Part shown: positions 18,657 through 28,143 of the stretch, piece after piece
Layout of the letters: each line of letters opens with the position of its first letter
How positions within the stretch are numbered: position 1 is the stretch's first letter
Assembly: GCF_009696175.1 (NCBI RefSeq)
Contig: NZ_VUMM01000008.1
Coordinates: forward strand, 1 to 64,000
Direction of reading: 5' to 3'
Source of the DNA: Floccifex porci
Lineage (GTDB): Bacteria > Bacillota_I > Bacilli_A > Erysipelotrichales > Erysipelotrichaceae
Length of the DNA: 64,000 nt
Program-made: the position numbers and the translations under genes
Notes under the pieces: model-generated
Told to the model about the DNA's origin: nothing
The model's input: only the letters and a program-made list of their open reading frames with translations
The model's database searches: none

Positions 18657-18938
18657 TTATTGTTTGTCAAAAACTTCTTTTAGTTTTGTTGTGATTTCAT
18701 TCATATCCATTAACTGATTTAAAACAATTTTGTTTGGATATGCTGTCATTTGAGGTGCCAGATCAAAACCAACAACAAATAAATCTGCCAAATCTGGTGA
18801 GATTTCATTTAATGAAGTATGATCCACAGAAACTCCAGTAATCCCTAAGTTTTTTAATGCTTTTTCAACATTCATGCTTACGATCATACTGCTTCCTAAT
18901 CCCTGTCCACAACAACACATAATGCTACGAATAGCCAT
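18657..18938 (-). CDS. PTS IIB component, ascorbate (SgaB/UlaB) family
   Basis: A 93-residue cytosolic phosphocarrier. The phosphorylation loop is MCCCGQGLGSSM, in which the cysteine immediately before GQG (residue 10) is the expected phosphate acceptor; two extra cysteines precede it. It accepts phosphate from the IIA protein and passes it to the sugar bound by the IIC protein. It lies between the IIC and transketolase genes. The substrate could be ascorbate or a pentose/pentitol. Confidence 0.9.
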   Translation of the reverse strand: MAIRSIMCCCGQGLGSSMIVSMNVEKALKNLGITGVSVDHTSLNEISPDLADLFVVGFDLAPQMTAYPNKIVLNQLMDMNEITTKLKEVFDKQ

Positions 18939-18985
18939 GAAAGTATCTCCTTTCTCTATATTAAATAGTTTCCTATTTAAAATGA

Positions 18986-20407
18986 CTATGCTTCTTTGGC
19001 TTCTTTTTTAGGAGCAACAAAGTTATAAACGATAGGTAACAAGAATACTACGATACAAACGATGAATAATCCTGTTCCTTGTACAAATTGAGCAATATTA
19101 CCAAATACGATTCCCATCCATGAGAAGTCAGCGTCTGAGAATGTACAGTTAGCAAAGTTCAAGCTTCCCATAACTGGCATACAGATAGCTGGTAAGAAAG
19201 TGATCAGTAAACCATGCATAAAGCTTCCAAATACACATCCTTTTAATCCACCTTCTGCATTTCCGAATACACCAGCTGTTGCTCCACAGAAGAAATGAGG
19301 AATAACTCCTGGTAAAATTAATGCTACAGGCACAAGCGCTGTATTAATAGCTGCTAATACGAATAAACCAACAATTCCACCTACGAATGAAACAAGGAAT
19401 CCGATCAATACAGCATTTGGAGCATAAGGGAATACAACTGGACAGTCGATTGCAGGAATTGCACCTGGTACCAGTTTTTCAGCAATTCCACGGAATGCTG
19501 GAACGATTTCTCCAACGATCAAACGTACACCACTTAAAATAATATTAACACCACCGGCAAAGCTTAAACCACAAGTAATAGCCCAAACTGCCCAATGTGT
19601 TTGTGTTTCAGCACCAATATTTAATAATCCACCTAAGTTAGGATAAGAAGCTAAAATTGTTTCTGCATCGGCAGATAAAATTCCACGACCTACCGCAACA
19701 GCTGTAACAATTAAGAAGAACACAACCATAGTTAACCCGATGGCAACTGTTGTATCACGTAAGAAAGTTAAACGTTGTGGGAAGTTAACTTCTTCTGTTG
19801 ATTTACTTCCTTTAAATAATTTTCCACATTGTGCAGAGAACCAGTATCCTAAACCACCAAAGTGACCAAATCCTAATTCATCTGTCTTAACAATTTTCTT
19901 CATAGTTGGTTGACAGTAAGCTGGAGAAGCACACATGATGAATCCAAGTAACAATCCACCAGCAATCCATAACTGGAATCCTTCCAATCCACCAACATTT
20001 AAAATAACAGCTAACATACATGCCATATATAATGTATGATGTCCTGTTAAGAAAATATAATGCCATCTAGAGAAACGAGCCAATACGATATTAGCAATCA
20101 TACCAATACACATAACGTAAGCTGTATCTGTAGCAAATGAATTTAATGCCAGTGAAACAATAGCTTCATTGTTAGGAACAACTCCCTGCATATTAAATGC
20201 ATAGTTGAATAAGTCACCGAATGCATTTAATGATCCAGATTGTAAGAATGCAGCACCTGCACTTAACACTAAGAAACCAACGATGGTTTTAACTGTACCC
20301 TTAATAACAACTTCAATTGGTTTTTTCTGTAAAACTAGACCTAACATAGCTAACAAACCAACTAAGATTGCAGGTGTCGATAAAATATTAATAATAAAAT
20401 CTAACAT
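18986..20407 (-). CDS. PTS IIC component, ascorbate (SgaT/UlaA) family
   Basis: A 473-residue membrane channel of the UlaA family with about eleven segments, an N-terminal TPAILVGLLAMLGLVLQKKP and LTGHHTLYMACMLAVILNVGG near residue 120, which match the substrate-site region of ascorbate-type transporters. It translocates and phosphorylates a sugar acid or pentose together with the IIB and IIA proteins. Its companions (split transketolase, no ulaD/E/F decarboxylase or epimerases) suggest a substrate other than, or wider than, ascorbate. Start preceded by GAAGGAG. Confidence 0.9.
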   Translation of the reverse strand: MLDFIINILSTPAILVGLLAMLGLVLQKKPIEVVIKGTVKTIVGFLVLSAGAAFLQSGSLNAFGDLFNYAFNMQGVVPNNEAIVSLALNSFATDTAYVMCIGMIANIVLARFSRWHYIFLTGHHTLYMACMLAVILNVGGLEGFQLWIAGGLLLGFIMCASPAYCQPTMKKIVKTDELGFGHFGGLGYWFSAQCGKLFKGSKSTEEVNFPQRLTFLRDTTVAIGLTMVVFFLIVTAVAVGRGILSADAETILASYPNLGGLLNIGAETQTHWAVWAITCGLSFAGGVNIILSGVRLIVGEIVPAFRGIAEKLVPGAIPAIDCPVVFPYAPNAVLIGFLVSFVGGIVGLFVLAAINTALVPVALILPGVIPHFFCGATAGVFGNAEGGLKGCVFGSFMHGLLITFLPAICMPVMGSLNFANCTFSDADFSWMGIVFGNIAQFVQGTGLFIVCIVVFLLPIVYNFVAPKKEAKEA

Positions 20408-20437
20408 CTTTTTCTCCTTCTAGTTGTAGAATGCGAT

Positions 20438-20881
20438 TTAAGAATTTTCAGAAAAGATTCTATAGATTTCTTTTCCATCTTTCGCATCCAATAATGTTTG
20501 AATCTTTTTCTCATCAGAGAAGATATTTGAAACCGCAACAATTCCTGCCATATGAGATTCTTTGTCTTTTGCGACAAGAGTGACAAGTATGCGAACATCA
20601 TAACCATCCTGAGTAAACTTGATCGGATTCTTTAATAAAGTAACCGCCATCTGGGTTTCATTCACTCCTGAATGATTACTGGCATGGATCAAAGCTAAAT
20701 TTTCACACAGTACATAATAGGGCCCATATTGTTCTGTACTATCAAAAATGGCTTTTTCATATTCCTGTGTACAATATCCTTGTTCAATCATTGATTCACA
20801 GGCAACATGAATCGCTTCTTTCCAATCCTTCACACTTTCTTTAATAAAACAATTCTCTTCTTTCAGCAAATAACTAAGCAT
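20438..20881 (-). CDS. PTS IIA component, mannitol/fructose-like (UlaC type)
   Basis: A 147-residue phosphocarrier that takes phosphate from HPr. The active-site histidine is most likely in ENLALIHASNHSGVNETQMAV near residue 67. The C-terminal domain of the PRD regulator encoded divergently has the matching segment DLVLAHSAIENGVKQLDVSLA, showing common descent. The ATG at 20881 is preferred over one three codons earlier because of its nine-base distance from GAGGAG. First gene of the PTS operon. Confidence 0.88.
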   Translation of the reverse strand: MLSYLLKEENCFIKESVKDWKEAIHVACESMIEQGYCTQEYEKAIFDSTEQYGPYYVLCENLALIHASNHSGVNETQMAVTLLKNPIKFTQDGYDVRILVTLVAKDKESHMAGIVAVSNIFSDEKKIQTLLDAKDGKEIYRIFSENS

Positions 20882-20903
20882 CTCAATCATCTCCTCTTTT
20901 CAC

Positions 20904-21077
20904 TAGCATTATCCTAGACAATCTTTTGCAATACAAGGCCAATTAATTTCTATTTTTTGTGCAACTGTTTATTTTTTGTCGCATTGTTTTGCAAATATGC
21001 AAATGGTTTCACTAATTTGTGCAAAATATGCATTTTTTATGTATTATAATGTTAGACAATTCAGTAAAATTGCACAA
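20904..21077. promoter_or_regulatory. Divergent promoter region with repeated TTGTGCAA sites
   Basis: The PTS operon has a minus-strand promoter TTGTAT-17 bp-GATAAT, and a plus-strand -10 TATAAT lies at 21045-21050. Around them are TTGTGCAA at 20957 and 21017 and its reverse TTGCACAA at 21070, plus TTTTGCAAATATGCAAAT between. These AT-rich dyads with a GTGCAA core are candidate binding sites for the PRD regulator encoded at 21799. Such regulators bind DNA as activators, and no RNA antiterminator target was recognised. Confidence 0.5.
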
Positions 21078-21149
21078 ATATTTGAAACAAAATGGATTCG
21101 ATTTAAACAAACACCATTGATAAACTATTTCATAGAAGGAGGTCTATTT

Positions 21150-21785
21150 ATGGAAGCCTTACCTATATTAATTCTATTAACGCTCTGTTTGTGTTCCATC
21201 GCAATTCCCTTTATAATCCGAAGTTTTATATGGAATTCAATATTAAAAAAGTTATACAATGGTCAATATACAAAAGCCATCGAACAAATGAATCGATCAA
21301 CTTTATATAAATTACTATTTTCTGAATACGAAAGAAATTATAATCTATTAAGAACTTATATATCTCAAAAAGATGTTAAAATGATAAAAACTTTAAGCAC
21401 AGAAATGCTTCATTCGAAACTAAATCCCAAACAAGCTTATCAGGTCGCGAGTCTGACATTCTTCTATTTCATTGAAGCAGAAGATGCTTCCACGTGTACC
21501 GATCTATTAAAATATATTGAAATGAGTGGAGAACCAGAAGAAATCCAATACGATCAAATGCTTTATCGTATTATTATCGAGAAAAAAAGTGAAGACATTG
21601 ACTTCTTAAAATCCATGCTGGAACAAAAAAGTGATAAAAACGATCAGGGGATGCTTCAATATTTTATTGGAATTCAATACTTGAATTCAGGAAATAAAAA
21701 AGAAGCCAGCTTATTTTTAAATAAAGCCAAGAACAATTTAAAAGGAACCCCTTATCACAAAAAGATTAAAGAATTATTGGTTTAA
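21150..21785 (+). CDS. Membrane-anchored TPR-like protein of unknown function
   Basis: A 211-residue protein with one N-terminal membrane segment (about residues 2-25) and a helical, mostly soluble remainder. Its YFIGIQYLNSGNKKEASLFLNKAKNNLKGTPYHKKI resembles a tetratricopeptide repeat. No enzyme motif is visible. The ATG at 21150 has AGGAGG seven bases upstream; the frame is open farther but without a ribosome site. It is the first gene of an operon with the PRD regulator, 13 bases downstream, and might tune that regulator or the PTS, but this is only context. Confidence 0.6.
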   Translation: MEALPILILLTLCLCSIAIPFIIRSFIWNSILKKLYNGQYTKAIEQMNRSTLYKLLFSEYERNYNLLRTYISQKDVKMIKTLSTEMLHSKLNPKQAYQVASLTFFYFIEAEDASTCTDLLKYIEMSGEPEEIQYDQMLYRIIIEKKSEDIDFLKSMLEQKSDKNDQGMLQYFIGIQYLNSGNKKEASLFLNKAKNNLKGTPYHKKIKELLV

Positions 21786-21798
21786 AGGAGGAATGTTC

Positions 21799-23838
21799 AT
21801 GTCAGTAATTTATAACCTTGATAAAAGGTGTCTTGAAATATTAAACATCATCATGTATACATCTGGATACTTAAAAATTCAGGATCTTGCTGATGAACTT
21901 CAAGTTTCAAAACGCAGTGTATATTATGATATTTCAAAAATAAATGAATGGCTGGAATCCAACAACATCGATCCTTTGATTCAAGAAAGAGGTAAAGGAT
22001 TATTGATCAACAAACAACAATCCTTAGCCATTCAAAAAGTATTAAATCAAACAAATGATTCTTTACTGGTCTATACACCAGAAGAAAGAGTTATGATTAT
22101 CATCTGTTATATCATTGTACGTGACCACCCTTTATATATTGATGATTTCATTCAGGAATGTCAGGTTTCTCGAAATACCATCATCAATGATTTAAAAAGT
22201 GTAGATAATTTATTATCAAAATACAGTTTAAATCTAAGTTATGATATAAAATCAGGTTATCGCATCATAGGTGATATCATTAAAAAAAGAGCTTTATTCT
22301 TCATGCTGTTTCCAAATCATTTATGGAGCTACCATGAAAAAAATCAGCTTTTCCAGTCCGATGATGTAAAAAATAAAAAGAATTTATATTTATTAAGATC
22401 CATAGAAAAAGAATTGCAGGCTGAATATGTAACTGGAATCCTTCCTGCATTATCTGTTTTTATATCCAGTATTGAAAATCGTAACGATGAACTTAATTTT
22501 TCCGATATGGATATTGAAGAAATTATTGAAACGAAAGAATATCAGCTTGTTCATGAATATTTTCCAAAATTGAAAAATAGCGAACAAATCTATGTCACTT
22601 TGCATTTATTAGGTTCCCGGCTTCAAACCATTCCCGTTAATGTTATGAAAGAACATGGTGAAACCTATATTATCGCAAAAAATCTGGTAAAAGAATTTGA
22701 ACGTATTTCTTATTTCTATTATGACAAGGAAGAAGAACTCATTAATGCGATCAGTGCACATTTAAAAACATCTTTATATCGCTATCGTTATGGAATTCAA
22801 TTGGGAAATCCAATGTTAGATAGCATCAAAACAGAATACTCTGATTTATTCAACCTTACAAAAAAGGCTTGTTTAACTTTAGAAAAACAATTGGATGTTC
22901 TTATTTCTGATGCAGAAGTTGCCTATTTAACGCTTCATTTTGGTGCTTTCATGCCACAAAAAAAGAAGAATAAAGAACATTTTCGAATTCTAATTATTTG
23001 TCCGAGTGGCATTGGTACAGGAAATATGTTGCGTCAGGAAGTTTCCAATTTAGTTCCTCAGGCAACAGAAATTACCAATTTGCCTTTAAGCAGCTACACC
23101 CCTAACCATGATTTTGATGTAGTTATTTCAACCGTTGTTTTATTGAATGAAAAAAAGCTGATAGTCGTTCATCCTATTTTGACCGATCAGGATCGGGTTG
23201 CGATTCTAAGAAACTGTATGTCAACGGAACCAAGAGCGAAAATGCAGATTGATGACATCATAAACATCGCGAAAAATTATATTCATCCTTCTCAAATCAA
23301 TGATTTTCGTCAGAACCTGCAAGAATATTATTCCAGTATACAAGTACAGAAAGTCCATACAAAAAGACACGGAAACAGTTTGATAAATTTTCTGACACCA
23401 AATCATATTTTATGTATTCATCAAATTGTCGATTGGGAACAGGCAATTCGTATTTCCTGTCAGCCATTGATAGATGAAGACTCGATCACAGAAAAATACG
23501 TTCAATCCATTATCAACGACCAGAAAGAAAAAGGTTTGCACATGTTCTTAGCTGATGATCTGGTATTGGCTCATTCTGCTATTGAAAATGGTGTTAAACA
23601 ATTGGATGTATCATTAGCTACATTTAAAAAACCGATTTATTTTCCAAATGGAAAAGCTGCACGAATCATTATTGTATTATGTGCCAAAGATAAAACAAAA
23701 CACTTTGGTATTTTAAATGATGTTCTGGAAATCTTCTCCAAGAAAAAGAGCATTGAGCAAATTGTTAATTTAGATTCACCTGAAGCAATCCATCGTTATA
23801 TTGAAAACTCTATAAATAAAGGGACAGCCAATCGATAA
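21799..23838 (+). CDS. PRD-domain PTS transcriptional regulator (ManR/MtlR/LicR type)
   Basis: A 679-residue regulator. In order: an HTH_11 domain (QDLADELQVSKRSVYYDISKIN, about 22-45), a second helix-turn-helix (DDFIQECQVSRNTIINDLKSV near 115-135), two PTS regulation domains with conserved histidines (VHEYF, TLHLLG; SAHL, TLHFGAF; about 190-400), an IIB-like domain with ICPSGIGTGN (about 400-490), and a C-terminal IIA-like domain (about 530-679). It senses PTS flux by phosphorylation and probably activates the divergent PTS operon. The start at 21799 is chosen for its seven-base distance from AAAGGAGG; an ATG two codons earlier is too close. Confidence 0.9.
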   Translation: MSVIYNLDKRCLEILNIIMYTSGYLKIQDLADELQVSKRSVYYDISKINEWLESNNIDPLIQERGKGLLINKQQSLAIQKVLNQTNDSLLVYTPEERVMIIICYIIVRDHPLYIDDFIQECQVSRNTIINDLKSVDNLLSKYSLNLSYDIKSGYRIIGDIIKKRALFFMLFPNHLWSYHEKNQLFQSDDVKNKKNLYLLRSIEKELQAEYVTGILPALSVFISSIENRNDELNFSDMDIEEIIETKEYQLVHEYFPKLKNSEQIYVTLHLLGSRLQTIPVNVMKEHGETYIIAKNLVKEFERISYFYYDKEEELINAISAHLKTSLYRYRYGIQLGNPMLDSIKTEYSDLFNLTKKACLTLEKQLDVLISDAEVAYLTLHFGAFMPQKKKNKEHFRILIICPSGIGTGNMLRQEVSNLVPQATEITNLPLSSYTPNHDFDVVISTVVLLNEKKLIVVHPILTDQDRVAILRNCMSTEPRAKMQIDDIINIAKNYIHPSQINDFRQNLQEYYSSIQVQKVHTKRHGNSLINFLTPNHILCIHQIVDWEQAIRISCQPLIDEDSITEKYVQSIINDQKEKGLHMFLADDLVLAHSAIENGVKQLDVSLATFKKPIYFPNGKAARIIIVLCAKDKTKHFGILNDVLEIFSKKKSIEQIVNLDSPEAIHRYIENSINKGTANR

Positions 23839-23845
23839 CTGTCCC

Positions 23846-25129
23846 TTATTTTGTCTGAATTTTTTGTTGTATATCAGTTAATTCCATTAACGTATTATCA
23901 CTGTGATTGATAACAATGCGATATATTTCTGCATCAATTTGCGATATGATTTCATCATATTGAGTAAATAAATCCATTGGTGTTCCTTGCTTCATTACTT
24001 CATCTAACATGATAAACTGAAAGTTAGAATCTCCTGGACTGTCATCGGACAATAAATCCATCGTTTCTTTTGAACTTGCTACGTTTTGTAGAACAGGAAC
24101 TCCCTGAGATAATGTAATAATTTCGTTTTGACATTCTTCACTATATGTTAATTCTTTTAAAAATTCCCATGCAATTTCTTTATTCGAACTAAAACGAGAA
24201 ATCCCCATGGAAAGTGTATTAATTTGAGATGTGTTGTCTCCATGTGTTCCAGCTGGAAGCATAAGAGCATCCCATTCAAAGTTGGAATATTTTTTTACAC
24301 GCCATGGATAGGGTTTATAAGCACGATATTCACTGAATTTCATCGGACAGAAAGCCACTTTTCCCTCATCAAAATCTTGTGAATTAACTTCAATATTTTG
24401 ATTAAGAGCAACTAATTTTTTCATAAAATCTATGCTTTCAACCATTTCTGTAGAATTTAAATGAAGATTTCCATTTTCATCCATAATTTCACAATTATTG
24501 GAATGCGCTGCCAATAACCAGTCATAGCCATAGACACCAAATTGATCCAGATACCCATCTCCATCTGTATCTTTTGTGACTTGTTCACAAATAGTATAAA
24601 AATCAGACCATGTCCATGTATTAACAGGAAAATCAATGTTTTCTTGTTCTAATAATGTTTTATTGACATACATTAAAGTGGGTACACTTTCAAATGGCAA
24701 TGCATATTGACAATCTTTATATTGTCCGGCTTTTAAACTTGATTGATAAAATACATTTTCATTAATTTCATTCATATACGATTCTAAATTCAATAATAAA
24801 CCAGTTTGTGCAAACATATCAAAACTCTCCGAAGGCACCATAAAAACGTCGGGAATATCTTGTTGCAAAGATTTTTCCAGAATCCATTCCACATAGTCAT
24901 CTTTAGTAATTCCAGAAATGAGTTCTACTTTCACATTAGGGTATTTTTTTTCAAAACGTGCAATGGCATTTTCATAGATTTGGTAACAATTGCCATTTGG
25001 AACATCCCAGTTACTACCTGCAAACATGCCAAAAGTTATGGTGATGGTTTTATGGGATTGATAATTCACAAATATTAATGCACTGATAACAATCGCAAAA
25101 GCCAAGCCAATTTTAGTGATTTGTTTCAT
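23846..25129 (-). CDS. Extracellular solute-binding protein (family 1), membrane-anchored
   Basis: A 427-residue MalE-like sugar-binding protein. The N-terminus has one hydrophobic segment but no lipobox cysteine, so it is probably anchored by an uncleaved helix. The body shows the usual NAIARFEKKYPNVKVELISG and later repeats of the family. It is the last gene of a four-gene operon and overlaps the response regulator by 17 bases. No ABC permease or ATPase is nearby, so it likely serves in sensing, not transport, corresponding in position to LevT of the S. mutans LevQRST system. Confidence 0.85.
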   Translation of the reverse strand: MKQITKIGLAFAIVISALIFVNYQSHKTITITFGMFAGSNWDVPNGNCYQIYENAIARFEKKYPNVKVELISGITKDDYVEWILEKSLQQDIPDVFMVPSESFDMFAQTGLLLNLESYMNEINENVFYQSSLKAGQYKDCQYALPFESVPTLMYVNKTLLEQENIDFPVNTWTWSDFYTICEQVTKDTDGDGYLDQFGVYGYDWLLAAHSNNCEIMDENGNLHLNSTEMVESIDFMKKLVALNQNIEVNSQDFDEGKVAFCPMKFSEYRAYKPYPWRVKKYSNFEWDALMLPAGTHGDNTSQINTLSMGISRFSSNKEIAWEFLKELTYSEECQNEIITLSQGVPVLQNVASSKETMDLLSDDSPGDSNFQFIMLDEVMKQGTPMDLFTQYDEIISQIDAEIYRIVINHSDNTLMELTDIQQKIQTK

Positions 25130-25817
25130 ACTGGCCTCGTTCTAAGTTTTTGTCCATTGTTTTTCCACTTTGTAGATACCAGATGGCCAATTGTGTTCGA
25201 TCTCGTAATTGAAGTTTATCTAGAATCACGCTCAAATAGTTTCGAATGGTTCCTTCTGAAAAATGTAAATGCATTGCAATTTCTTTATTTGATAAGCCAT
25301 CCGCTACTTTTTCAATAACTTTCCATTCTGTTTTAGATAAATCAGATACATTTCCTTGTGGACGCAAGACAGGCTCTTGTTTGTTTTCGTGATTCGCCAT
25401 TTCACTGAAAAGTTTGATAGCTTTGGCAGCAACTCTTGGATGGATGATGCTTCCTCCTTCATAAACCGTCTGAATGGCTTTGCTTAATTCATCTAAAGAC
25501 GATCCTTTTAACAAATAGCCACTGGCTCCAAATTTTAAGGCATTATAGATATATTCATCGTCATCAAAAGTCGTTAATACGATGACATTGATTTGTGGAT
25601 ATTTTTCTTTGATAATTTTTGTACAATTAACACCATCCATTTCTGGCATTCGAATATCCATTAAAATTATGTCAGGAATTTCTTTTTCAATGCTGGTTAA
25701 TACATCTTTTCCATTACTGACTAAATCAATGATTTTAAAATTGGGATTGCTGCTTAAAATAATTTTTAAACTTTCACGAAGTAGTTGCTGATCATCAGCG
25801 ATAATAATTTTGATCAT
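25113..25817 (-). CDS. Two-component response regulator (NarL/LuxR type)
   Basis: A 234-residue regulator. The receiver domain has the phosphoacceptor Asp in IILMDIRMPEMDG (near residue 55) and the conserved Lys in GYLLKGSS. The LuxR-type helix-turn-helix VADGLSNKEIAMHLHFSEGTIRNYLSVILDK is near residues 170-200. Its ATG overlaps the kinase stop codon as ATGA. With the kinase and two binding proteins it forms a likely sugar-sensing circuit whose target may be the fructanase gene at 30837. Confidence 0.93.
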   Translation of the reverse strand: MIKIIIADDQQLLRESLKIILSSNPNFKIIDLVSNGKDVLTSIEKEIPDIILMDIRMPEMDGVNCTKIIKEKYPQINVIVLTTFDDDEYIYNALKFGASGYLLKGSSLDELSKAIQTVYEGGSIIHPRVAAKAIKLFSEMANHENKQEPVLRPQGNVSDLSKTEWKVIEKVADGLSNKEIAMHLHFSEGTIRNYLSVILDKLQLRDRTQLAIWYLQSGKTMDKNLERGQYETNH

Positions 25818-27133
25818 GTGATGTCTCCTGTTCTTAATGGAATTTCGGCAATAATAATAAATCCATCGTATCCATATACTTGTAAACGACCTTGTAGAAT
25901 TTCAATTCTCTCTTTCATGTGATGTAATCCAAATCCTTCTTCTATATGCTGACAACCAATTCCATCGTCTTCAATGATGATAACTAATTTGGATTTATTG
26001 TCTTCATACGCAAAAGATACAAAAATATTTTTAGCTTTTCCGTGTCGAATCGCATTAGTCAAGCCTTCTTGTACAATTCGATAAATAACTTCGTCCATAT
26101 CTTGTTGAAAACTAACAGTATCGATGTGATATACAAATTTAATATTCACATTGGATACTGTTTCAAAATCAAGAATCAGTCTTTCTAATGCTTCTTTTAA
26201 AGTAAATCTTTCCAAAGCATCGGGTCTTAATTTTTCAACCGAACGACGAACATCGGTTAAACCTTGACGAGCGGTTTGCGATAAAATTGATAACTGTTTT
26301 TTGGTAGCTTCTTTATCTATGTCCATAATCACAATGGCTGCATCAATTCCTACAGATAGTCCTGTTAATGTATGTCCCAAAGTATCATGGATTTCACGAG
26401 CCAATCGATTTCGTTCTTTGGTTTCTCCCATTTTTTCTTGTAGAATCGCATATTCTTCTAATTGTTTATTTAAATTTTGGAGTTCTTCATTCAAAGCTTT
26501 GATACGCTTGTTTTCATCTAATTCAAAAACCATTATTGAAAAGATTTCCAAAATAAAGAGAATCATATTCAATGTATTTAATGCACTATCAATAAAATTC
26601 AAAACCAATTTCCCTTTACTGGAATACCATAAAATATATTCACTTAAAGGAATGGGATGAATAATAGGTAATATATTGGAATTGGATATCATATATAATA
26701 AAATAGCCAATCCTAAAAATATATATAAGTCTTTATTGTCTCTGTGCTGATATAAAATAAAAACAATGAAAAGTAATACAATGGAATTACTTGAAAGCTG
26801 TAAAAAGTAAACAATCAAAGCGCAACACACAAAAGATAAACTTGTTAGTATTCGACTTTGTATAGGCGTAGTTGTATTTCTTTTTTCAATAAACATAAGT
26901 GCAACAAATAGAAAAAAGAAAATATTTACTAATACGATAGTTTGTGTATAAGAAAAATATGGAATAGCGCCTATGGTTTGAATAAATTCACTGGCTTGCT
27001 GGGTAGCAATTATTTTATTTGTCGTAGCATAAATAACCATTCCAATAAATTCTATATGAATGAAATTGATACAAACTAAAACCAGAAATAAGACAAAAAT
27101 AAAATGTTTGTAATTCATTTTTTTCGTATTCAT
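25814..27133 (-). CDS. Sensor histidine kinase (HisKA_3 type)
   Basis: A 439-residue kinase with about six membrane segments in residues 10-200, a short coiled coil, then the dimerisation helix REIHDTLGHTLTGLSVG with the phosphorylated His near 245, and the ATPase domain with N box QEGLTNAIRHG near 350 and G box IEDDGIGC. The start at 27133 overlaps the stop of the upstream binding-protein gene as TAATG, with GGGGTGG before it; a GTG nine bases upstream is less likely. It lacks a large outer domain, so ligand sensing probably comes from the associated binding proteins. Confidence 0.92.
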   Translation of the reverse strand: MNTKKMNYKHFIFVLFLVLVCINFIHIEFIGMVIYATTNKIIATQQASEFIQTIGAIPYFSYTQTIVLVNIFFFLFVALMFIEKRNTTTPIQSRILTSLSFVCCALIVYFLQLSSNSIVLLFIVFILYQHRDNKDLYIFLGLAILLYMISNSNILPIIHPIPLSEYILWYSSKGKLVLNFIDSALNTLNMILFILEIFSIMVFELDENKRIKALNEELQNLNKQLEEYAILQEKMGETKERNRLAREIHDTLGHTLTGLSVGIDAAIVIMDIDKEATKKQLSILSQTARQGLTDVRRSVEKLRPDALERFTLKEALERLILDFETVSNVNIKFVYHIDTVSFQQDMDEVIYRIVQEGLTNAIRHGKAKNIFVSFAYEDNKSKLVIIIEDDGIGCQHIEEGFGLHHMKERIEILQGRLQVYGYDGFIIIAEIPLRTGDIT

Positions 27134-28107
27134 TATTGCCACCCCGCCAATGAAAAGTCATTAATGTTTTCGGATGTAATCAAGGTTACTGAGATTTTTG
27201 TTTCATTTGTTTTTAATGGTTTCTTTTCCAGTAACTGGTATGCAATTTCAATGGCTTTCTGTCCCATTTGAATAGGAAATTGAGCCGAAGTGGCTCGCAT
27301 TTTTCCATCTTTAATTAATACCTTTGTTTCAGGCGTTCCATCCACTCCATAAACCAGTACATCTTCTCTTCCATAATCTTCTAAGGCAGCCATAGCACCT
27401 AAAGCACTTGGATCATTTAAAGCCATTATCACATCAAAAGAAATGTCTTCATTTAATATAGAAAAAATACATGGCATCGCATTTTCCAATTGGCCTTCAC
27501 ATTCTTTCCTGGCAACTATTTTATATTCAGGATGCGATTCAATGGTATCCACAAAACCTTGAATACGAGACGAACCCGAAGCTGTTTGTGAATGTTCTAA
27601 TAATACTATATTCGCACTTTCTTTTTGTGTCATCATGTCTTGTGCAGCTAAAACACCAGCTAAATAATTATCCGATGTAACTGTATAACTGACATAGTCA
27701 TTGGAATCTAAATTCGTATCTACGGCAATGACAATAATACCTTTTTTTCGACATTCTTCTAATACGTCATGGAGTTTTGTATTATCAATAGGATTGACAA
27801 ACAAAACATCGATATCCATTTGAATAAGACGTTGAATGTGTTCAATTTGTTTGTCTACACTTAAAGCAGGATCCATTGTATAAAGTACATCCCCTCTTTG
27901 TTTGATTTCATTTTCAATTTCATCGTTAACGACTTCAAAAAATGGGTTATTCATCGTCATATATGTAGCCCCAAATTTAATAGGTTCTTTTGTTTGATTT
28001 TGTAAAAAAAAGAAAGATGATTTTTGTAGAAAAGAGTATCCTGTTAATACAAGTAATAAAGATATAACAACAATCATACATTCAATAATTCTAAATTTGT
28101 CTTTCAT
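27133..28107 (-). CDS. Periplasmic-binding-protein-like sugar sensor (RbsB family), membrane-anchored
   Basis: A 324-residue protein with one N-terminal membrane helix (about residues 8-27) and a type I sugar-binding fold: NNPFFEVVNDEIENE near 55, IDVLFVNPID near 97, VIAVDTNLDS near 123 and VYGVDGTPETKVLI near 262. It is first in the operon and is translationally coupled to the kinase gene. No transporter genes accompany it, so it is likely the ligand receptor of the kinase, like LevQ in S. mutans or XylFII in clostridia. It has no ribosome binding site; its -10 box ends seven bases before the ATG. Confidence 0.87.
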   Translation of the reverse strand: MKDKFRIIECMIVVISLLLVLTGYSFLQKSSFFFLQNQTKEPIKFGATYMTMNNPFFEVVNDEIENEIKQRGDVLYTMDPALSVDKQIEHIQRLIQMDIDVLFVNPIDNTKLHDVLEECRKKGIIVIAVDTNLDSNDYVSYTVTSDNYLAGVLAAQDMMTQKESANIVLLEHSQTASGSSRIQGFVDTIESHPEYKIVARKECEGQLENAMPCIFSILNEDISFDVIMALNDPSALGAMAALEDYGREDVLVYGVDGTPETKVLIKDGKMRATSAQFPIQMGQKAIEIAYQLLEKKPLKTNETKISVTLITSENINDFSLAGWQ

Positions 28108-28114
28108 ATTTTTT

Positions 28115-28143
28115 ATTTTATCAATGTCTTTTTATCAATGCAA
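28115..28143 (-). promoter_or_regulatory. Promoter of the four-component sensing operon, apparently leaderless
   Basis: On the minus strand TTGCAT, a 17-base spacer and TAAAAT end seven bases before the ATG at 28107. Transcription would start within one base of the start codon. Confidence 0.6.
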
